This document shows, one piece after another, positions 57,786-64,000 of a DNA stretch of 64,000 nucleotides. Numbering within the stretch: the first letter of the stretch is position 1; each line of letters opens with the position of its first letter. This DNA comes from Kappaphycus alvarezii (Eukaryota > Rhodophyta > Florideophyceae > Gigartinales > Solieriaceae), in the NCBI GenBank assembly GCA_002205965.3, contig NADL03000450.1, forward strand, positions 1,302,001 to 1,366,000. Reading direction: 5' to 3'. Made by a program: the position numbers and the translations under genes. The notes under the pieces are model-generated. The model was not told the origin of the DNA, did no database searches, and saw only the letters and a list, made by a program, of their open reading frames with translations.

Positions 57786-58850
57786 GCGGGGATAAATAAG
57801 CGGCGCGCCCTCAGGCTCGCAAAGGAGGGCGCTTACGGCAAGGCAGCGCGCGCGCTGGGATCTTCGGGGATCGCATGCCCCTCCACAGAGGTGGTTTCTA
57901 TTCTTCGGGAGAAACAACCGCAGTGCTCTCCAACTACGGAGTCGTACCCACCCGCTTCCCCTGACTCATTGCCTCCTTGCCCCCACTTCACTCCAGAACT
58001 TGTTCTCCATATGCGTCTGGAGCTTTCCAAGGGGTAGCCCCGTAAGGGGATCCGAACTGCGCCTAAAATTCCTCGTTGAGCTCTTACAGGTCCTTCCAGT
58101 TGTCAATGATGGAAGAAGCTTACTAGCTGCTCTGACTAGTGTCGTCAAATTGCTAGCCAACGGGAAGGGCCTTGCGGCTATGTCTGTACGGATCGCAGGT
58201 GCGCCGCTTAAGGCTCTTCTGACACCAGAAGGAGGAATCAGACCGATCGCCGTGGGCGAGACCTTACGTCACTTGGTGGGCAGGTGATTGCTGACTCGCA
58301 TTTCCGACAAGTCTTTCGAATAATTTCAGCCAATACAGTTGGGAGTATCAACGCCAGAAGGATCTGAGGCAGTTACACACGATATACGGCGACTTTATGA
58401 GGAGCATGACGAATCCGCTGAGTATGGACAACAGTGCTCCGCGCAACCATCGGGTCGGACCTATTCGTGGAGCGCGAGTTTTCAAAGCACATCACCTCGC
58501 TACAGCCTCTCATCAAATACCTGTTCGCTCTCCATCTACCGCGGGCCTGCTTTGGTGTATGTCGGATCAACTAGCTGTGAGGTGTAGTTCCACCTCATTC
58601 AACTCCTAAATGGGCAGCTGTATCCGACGCCCCTGTTGGAGGACACGCTGCGGGGGTTGATGGGAGGGATTCTGGACTCCAACACTGTTCGAAAATTACA
58701 ACTTACTCTTGCACCATATGGGCCCCGCTAGTCAACAATTGGCATCGAACTCCGCTCCGCTAAGCTCGCTGCGGCGGGTGCCTTCCTTTCCTCCGTATCC
58801 GTCACGCGTGCTCTGTGCTCTACCTTCTCTCTGTGCTACCGGACCTCCTG
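57786..58850 (+). mobile_element. Truncated LINE-2 copy with internal deletion
   Basis: Begins GGGATAAATAAGCGGCGCGC, identical to LINE-2 at 44329, and follows it closely through the RT region to GAGTATG near 58426. It then jumps to GACAACAGTGCTCC, which in LINE-2 is at 45510, so about 545 bases containing the RT active site are missing. Similarity resumes to about 58810. The 5' end of the element is also absent. It cannot encode an active RT. Confidence 0.8.
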
Positions 58851-59158
58851 CTGCTAAAAAGTAAGCAGTGACTTCGTCCTCACAACCTATTATTACGCGC
58901 CACGTAAAATACCACAGCATGAACCTATTTTTGATCTGGCTGCTGCAATTGTCTGTATGTAGATTAAGTATCCGAACAGCGCTCAGTGGTGAGTAACCGT
59001 TTTTATGTAACGCCAAAGATCAATATAGCATGGAGGCAACCTAGTTCGCCGTTTTGCCGCCAGACCAATGGCCCTCCGGAAGCCCAACGACGCACGCTTT
59101 TCCCAGGATGCTGGTTGGATCCCAAAAAATCAAATTTCAGTCCAGTTCCAAAGTTAAA

Positions 59159-59760
59159 CTAGCCTGACTGCCGGAGTGGATTAGGTAGTAGCACATTCTC
59201 CGCAAAATCGAATATAACATGGATTGCGCTACCTGCATTGTCCCTAGAGGATTTTTGTAGTTCTCTACATACCTTAAACTTAATAGCTGCTTCGACTCTA
59301 TGCTTATTCCGTGCTTCCATCAAACAGCTCTCGGTCGGGGCATCATCCACTGTTGAGACGTAATTCGCAAGTTTAGTGCACTTATCACAAAAATCACTAG
59401 CAGCCAATATGTTTTTGAAAGTATGGAGACTGCGATTCAAAACTTTACAACAGGCATCTTTGGTAAGTGGTGAAGGTGGACGGGTGATGTGTCTCTTGAA
59501 TTGCAACATTTCATCGCCCGGCAGTTCACCCCAACGTTCCGTATACTCTTGGTGAACTCGTAACCTCGTCTTATTCCTGGAGATAAGTATGAGCAGGAAG
59601 TCCGTGGAGGAGCTGTGACCTGTAGGACATTCCAGACAATGTTTATGCATAAATTTGAAAGAACATTAGCGCCACCTGCGTTTGGATAGTGAAAACACCG
59701 TTCTATCAGTTGATTCTTGCGTAGAATGGATAACAAAGCCGCTCTAGTTAGACAGGTCAC
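59159..59760 (-). pseudogene. Transposase-like protein fragment
   Basis: Two overlapping minus frames. The longer (59650-59159) contains ASDFCDKCTKLANY, KHRVEAAIKFKVCRELQ and AIHVIFDFAENVLLPNP. A CxxC followed by a His/Arg-rich helix and an FDxxxxxxLP strand is the pattern of a DDE-type transposase family common in eukaryotic genomes; I cannot name the family from memory with confidence. No intact start. Confidence 0.35.
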
Positions 59761-59772
59761 CAGCGTAGTGAG

Positions 59773-60078
59773 TCACAAGGCGTGGATGTGACTGCAAAAT
59801 TGCTGCAAACGAAGAAAAGCACAAATCTCTACCTCGAAATGCAAGATGAGCTGTGATGCGCCGGGTGTCATCATTAGAGCGCCGCTTTTTCTCCGATTAT
59901 GAGAGTAATCGGGATTCCATACGGCCACTTGATTGGCCTCTCCAGTCTTGGCGGTGAAAACTGAAAGTTTGGAGCGGATGGTGCCTGTTCGGGTTGCTTC
60001 GTTCATTGATGCGATGCTGAGAGCGAGGTCCTGTGTGCTATCGAATGTGAACTCTATGGAAGATGCATACCCGGCCAT
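59773..60078 (-). CDS. Hypothetical protein, about 100 aa
   Basis: Frame with ATG at 60078: MAGYASSIEFTFDSTQDLAL, then SIASMNEATRTGTIRSKLSV and SGALMMTPGASQLILHFEVE. Composition is coding-like and regular. A GTAGAG after CATTTCGAG near 59835 could be a splice donor, so the gene may continue in a further exon. No family recognised. Confidence 0.35.
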   Translation of the reverse strand: MAGYASSIEFTFDSTQDLALSIASMNEATRTGTIRSKLSVFTAKTGEANQVAVWNPDYSHNRRKSGALMMTPGASQLILHFEVEICAFLRLQQFCSHIHAL

Positions 60079-60084
60079 TTACTG

Positions 60085-61045
60085 CTGTAAATTTTGAAGG
60101 GCGTTTGTCTTTAAGCAGTGGGTACCCGTCCGGTTGTGGCATCTTCATCGTCGATATTGGTAGATTGCGTCACATCAATAAAATAGCAGCTGTCTTTTCC
60201 GCTATTTAAAGGGTCCCTGTGGGTGGCTCTTTGGAAAGTGCAGTGGGGTGGAGTAGATCGGATTACTGGGTTTCCTTCGATTCACATAAGATGTTGCTAG
60301 GGTCCATGTTGGTGAGCGTTTGTAATAGAATCGCGGCCGTTCGGGAGGGATGAAAGATGTTGCTTCGGGCAGTGGAGAGCTCATATTCTCCAGGGTCGGG
60401 CCCTCAAAAAGTTGTTGCTGGTCTGAACGGTTGATTTTCTCAACACTGGAGCGACTTTAAAAAATATGGATCATTCTTACAGAAGAAATATAAAATTTAA
60501 ATTGCTTCTGACCTATTAAGGATATTAAGGTACTGCTTATGGCACTGAAAAGTGGAGAATCACAGTTTTGCAGAGGTTTAAGAAAGTCTACCGGCACCAT
60601 ATTTTCCATAACAAGTATTTGAAGTGGACGGCTAAACATTTGGGTTATGGATACAACTGCTCCGTCGGGGAGTCTCAACCACCTCGGAGTATTTTTTACT
60701 GTATTCTCGTATCAATGATAAATTTAACCTATCAAAAAGACTCTGTGTTTTCAGGATCAGCCCACTGAAAATATAAAATGTGGTAAATTGAAATTAAAAT
60801 CGAACGTCATTGGATGGGAAAAAGGTACCGAAAAGTTTTCTTGATTTAGCTTATCTACTGCTTAGAGTAAATTACTGTATATGCTAGCACATAAAATAGA
60901 GGAATGATGCGGTACGTTTTTCAAGTTGTTTTTATAGGCATGTACGACAAGCGAAAAAAAACTTACGGAAGTCACTTGGAGTAACGTTGAAGATTTAGTA
61001 CAAACGGCAGAAGATACGTTTGTCACACCGTATCCTATTACCGAA
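60085..61045. other. Stretch without recognised gene
   Basis: Short frames only in both strands. No motif, repeat or structural signal seen. Confidence 0.35.
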
Positions 61046-61094
61046 AAACCCATGATGTTTCATCAATATATAGACCTCGACTCACTATTCTCAG

Positions 61095-61275
61095 CCCCTA
61101 TCCCCGCTCCCGCACCCGCAACCCCCACTCCCACAAGCACCCGCACCCGCAACCCCCACCCTAACAAACACCCCCACAAACACCCCCACCCACAACCCCC
61201 CATCCCCACAAGCTCCCGCGACCACAACCCTCACACACGCAGGCACACGAACTACCCACATCCGCGTTACCAACC
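61095..61275 (+). repeat. C-rich low-complexity tract
   Basis: Runs of CCCGCACCCGCAACCCCCAC and AACACCCCCACAAACACCCC. The overlapping frame (61052-61423) would encode a Pro/His/Thr-rich peptide, more likely a by-product of the repeat than a gene. The G-rich complementary strand has the spacing needed for four-stranded structures. Confidence 0.65.
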
Positions 61276-61337
61276 CACCCCAGCGGTTACCTCTAACGGT
61301 ACTCTCATTACAATTCCCACTTTAATACCAAAGACAT

Positions 61338-62130
61338 TTGAACTCCCAAAGTATGCAGCCAGTCGTAACAACGAAAACCAATACCGCTACCAGCGATGTG
61401 CCGGCTTCGACTGCGCAAGCTAATGCAGCTGATGTACCACTCCTCTCGTTGCTTATACTCTCCAACCCGCTGTCCGTTCTAATCGGGAAGAAATCTAATG
61501 CGATCATTGTTGACTCCGTCGAATCTTCTACGGCTATAGCAATGCCTTTGATACATACTTCACGCAGCTATGGCTCCATGAACGTTCTACATGGAGTATA
61601 AGTGGTTAATGTCGACGATAATGATATCGTTGTGATGGATGGGGCTTCTAAAGAGAGCAAAACCATACTCAAGAGATTTGACTAAAGCAATTTTGATTTC
61701 TATCTGACGAAGGTCTTTGCGTAGTCTCGATACGATTGAGGCTATTCAGTGAGAAAAAAGTTAAGGCTCACGACAAAGTGAAGGAGTTCTTCCTAGCCGA
61801 GCTGCCTTCTATAGTATTTAAGTACCTAGCGAAGCCAAGCTCTAAATATCTTTATGACCGCTTCAACTTTCCCGTCAATATTCGCTACAAGGACAAGAAG
61901 CGCACTGCTTCTTTATCTAGGATAGCATAGATGTTAACCGAGAAGGAATAGCTGATGTATGATCTAATTCTGGATTTGGACGGATTTGAGGAAGCGGCGA
62001 GGAGGGAGGGTGAAGAGGAAGGGGAGGCGAAAAGGAAGTTATTTGTGGTAATTAATGCGATTGGAGATATTATAGTTGAGTGTAAGCGCAAGAATCTCAT
62101 TCTTGAGAGAAATGGTAGTAGTTAGGGGAG
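61338..62130 (+). pseudogene. Decayed coding sequence, unknown
   Basis: Plus frames 61338-61601 (NSQSMQPVVTTKTNTATSDV, LLSLLILSNPLSVLIGKKSN), 61736-61930 and about 61950-62110 (DLILDLDGFEEAARREGEEE, RKLFVVINAIGDIIVECKRK) look like broken parts of one ORF, perhaps of a retroelement. No diagnostic motif. Confidence 0.3.
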
Positions 62131-62139
62131 GAGAATGGG

Positions 62140-63480
62140 AAGAGGAGCGAAGGAAGGGCAAGAAGGGCTATTATTATGTGATTTAAATCGTGAACGATGC
62201 CTTTACCGAGAACTGTAAGCTTTTTTCCGGAGGTTGAGGAAAGGAACTTGGAGGTTTGCCAAGCGCGCTTTGCTTACTAGCGCGAGCTTGCAGAAAAGTT
62301 GAGGCAAAAATTAAGAGAATGTTGGCCATAGAAGAAACTAAAGTATATGGATGAAGAGAAGGGAAAGAATGCTTAGAAAGAATGAATAAAATCATAGAAA
62401 AAATGGATAGAATGCTTGTTGAGTGTGCCTAGCGCCCTCAAAATGGAGTCCAGAAGATAACAAAAAAAATAATGGGCGCTGTCAACGGTTTCATGGATCT
62501 TGGAATGGTTTAAACCCATTCTGTGAATGGAACAGAGTAAAAAACTCCAAATTTTCTCATTTACTGTGACTTGAGGTACTGTTGTAGGCAGTGAGATGTC
62601 CAACAGAAGTGAGAAGACGTCTGGATGGCCTTATTTCACCAGACTGCTTCCAAGTAGTTGGGGGACACCACCATCAACAAAGACCGGAAGAAGCCATTCA
62701 TTAGCCACTTCCAACGCTGAAGGGTATTTCAATCCGCTGTAACACCTGTCAACGAATCATTCGCGGTTAATCTTGATTTTGAGTCACTATTGGAGCTGGA
62801 CATGCCGATGCGGCATCGATGATACTCGCGGCGGCGACACGATCTATGAATGGTGGGACTAGATTGGAGCCAAGAAAACTACGTCACAAGGAAAAGATTT
62901 ACTACGAACACGCTTTGTCTGTGCGCTATAAACCATGGAGCTCGGACAGGGACTTTATGAGCAGCATACAGAAGCCTCCGGAGGCCATACGGACATCACA
63001 TGAGTCAGAGAGTTTTAAGGAGTTGTCCACGAGATAGGCTGACGCGCAAAAGCAGTGCATACGAAAATGCACGCAAGAGTCATTTACAATGGGCGGGGGC
63101 TGAAGGGTTCGGCGACAGCTCACAAGCTTCTCTCGGAGGAAAGCGTCGATAAAACTCAGATTGTCGAGCGGGACTCCCAGAAGTTCGAGTCTTTCCGGGA
63201 GGGTTCGGAAAGGCTAACCTCCTGCAGAAAAAACTAGCACTCTTAGCACGGGATATTGGCCAAAAGATGCGGAGTTTCTCCGTGTTGAGATGAATTTAAT
63301 AGATATATCCCTCTTCCCGGAGGATGCAAAGGGCATGTCGGAGGTCTGAGAGGGTTTCCATCAATGTACTGTCGTCAGGAGAGCACTGATTTAAGACTAT
63401 GCCTGAATTTTCATTAATCCTGCAGATGAGGAGCTATATTTTTAAATGAAACCGGAGCATGCTGGCAACGTCGCCCTATT
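62140..63480. other. Stretch with small unrecognised frames
   Basis: A few short plus frames (62819-63037, 63055-63237) with charged residues and no recognised motif. Confidence 0.3.
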
Positions 63481-63990
63481 GGGTGCTTTGGGCTCTCGAT
63501 ATGGTCATTTTGTAACGTCTCGGAACGATCAGTTGCGATGAGTGCGTGCACAACAATGTTCATGAACTGAGCGAGACTTGGGTCGACTGACGGCAGATAA
63601 TCTAGAATTGACTTGCGACCAACGCGGTTGAAGGCTTTATTGCCGTCATCGAGAACTGTAGCGTTTTAAATGCGGTCTGTTAAGCGAAGGAGTAGTATGC
63701 GCGTGTCATGAATGATCGCGTCCATCCTGGCCCTGATTCCGATATCTTTTTGGAATGTGGCGAGAAAGTAACGAGAATTGTCAATTGGGGCAAGAAGAAA
63801 TGTTTTGGTTACCAAGCGGCGGGAGATCTTGACCACGGCAATTGGTAGTCTCTCTTATGAATTAAGCCACAGAAGGAGGAGGTTTTTTTGCAGCCTAGAA
63901 CGGCAGGACCGAAGTTGGTTGGTCACCTCTCGCGATCCGAGCGACGAGTTACGTGAACTCGTCCTCGCCCTAAATACCTGCTTCCTGTTT
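63480..63990 (-). pseudogene. LINE reverse transcriptase fragment
   Basis: Minus-strand translation gives PIAVVKISRRLVTKTFLLAP, matching the RPIAVGxxxRRLxxK block of LINE-1 and LINE-2 RTs. Further on, LDDGNKAFNRVGRKSILDYL corresponds to VDxxNAFNxxxRxxIL, which holds the first catalytic Asp. A stop and shifts are present. It extends beyond the window end. Confidence 0.6.
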
Positions 63991-64000
63991 GACTGGCGTC

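Noticed and set aside
61052..61423. 123-codon Pro/His-rich protein
   Set aside because: The frame is a by-product of the C-rich tract; other frames across it are open too.
1..64000. tRNA or rRNA genes, CRISPR arrays
   Set aside because: I looked for tRNA B-box-like GGTTCGAATCC patterns with cloverleaf flanks and for regular short repeats with spacers; none was convincing. An automated tRNA scan would settle it.

Overview
This window looks like nuclear DNA of a eukaryote in which two compact, convergent host genes sit at the left edge and almost everything else is transposable-element debris. The eukaryotic call rests on a spliced FIS1 gene (two GT-AG introns), Ty1/copia and Ty3/gypsy polyproteins, LINEs with a restriction-like endonuclease, and a hAT transposase. 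The lineage cannot be fixed from one window. The FIS1 core (VEDKITRDGVIGI followed by a Gly/Ala-rich tail anchor) reads more like plant or algal FIS1 than yeast Fis1, but that is a weak clue.

Layout. 0-1.5 kb: 3' part of a DTW-domain gene (+) facing a FIS1 gene (-). 2.5-2.8 kb: LINE endonuclease fragment. 3.0-6.2 kb: two oppositely oriented copies of a unit made of a decayed acidic ORF plus a conserved TATA-containing segment; a third copy lies at 21.3-22.2 kb, directly upstream of a copia gag. 9.2-10.7 kb: gypsy remnant. 11.4-13.5 kb: copia remnant A. 13.5-17.7 kb: longer gypsy remnant. 18.7-21.3 kb: a different copia element (-). 22.5-24.8 kb: tandem repeat, a dispersed repeat, and a gypsy integrase tail. 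24.8-29.5 kb: mostly unrecognised decayed sequence. 29.5-32.5 kb: copia remnant B. 32.78-32.87 kb: two adjacent large palindromes. 33.7-34.0 kb: a short element made of the two ends of LINE-1. 34.0-38.4 kb: copia C (-), same family as A and B and by far the best preserved. 39.8-43.6 kb: GC-rich LINE-1. 43.7-46.9 kb: a second LINE family (LINE-2). 48.3-49.8 kb: an intact 503-codon ORF for an unrecognised membrane protein, the only long intact ORF that is not obviously a transposon. 53.5-56.4 kb: hAT transposase. 57.8-58.8 kb: internally deleted LINE-2 copy. 59-64 kb: possible transposase, small ORFs, a C-rich tract and an RT remnant.

The host genes do not form an operon or pathway; the rest is nested, mutually inserted elements of very different ages. 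Observations most worth checking: (i) the three-copy ORF-plus-promoter unit, possibly an LTR carrying its own ORF; (ii) the short two-ended LINE-1 derivative; (iii) the fact that every in-frame stop I could assign in the hAT and LINE-2 frames is TAG; (iv) the twin palindromes; (v) the orphan 503-aa membrane protein. FIS1 needs two single-base corrections at homopolymers, so some frameshifts elsewhere may also be sequence errors.
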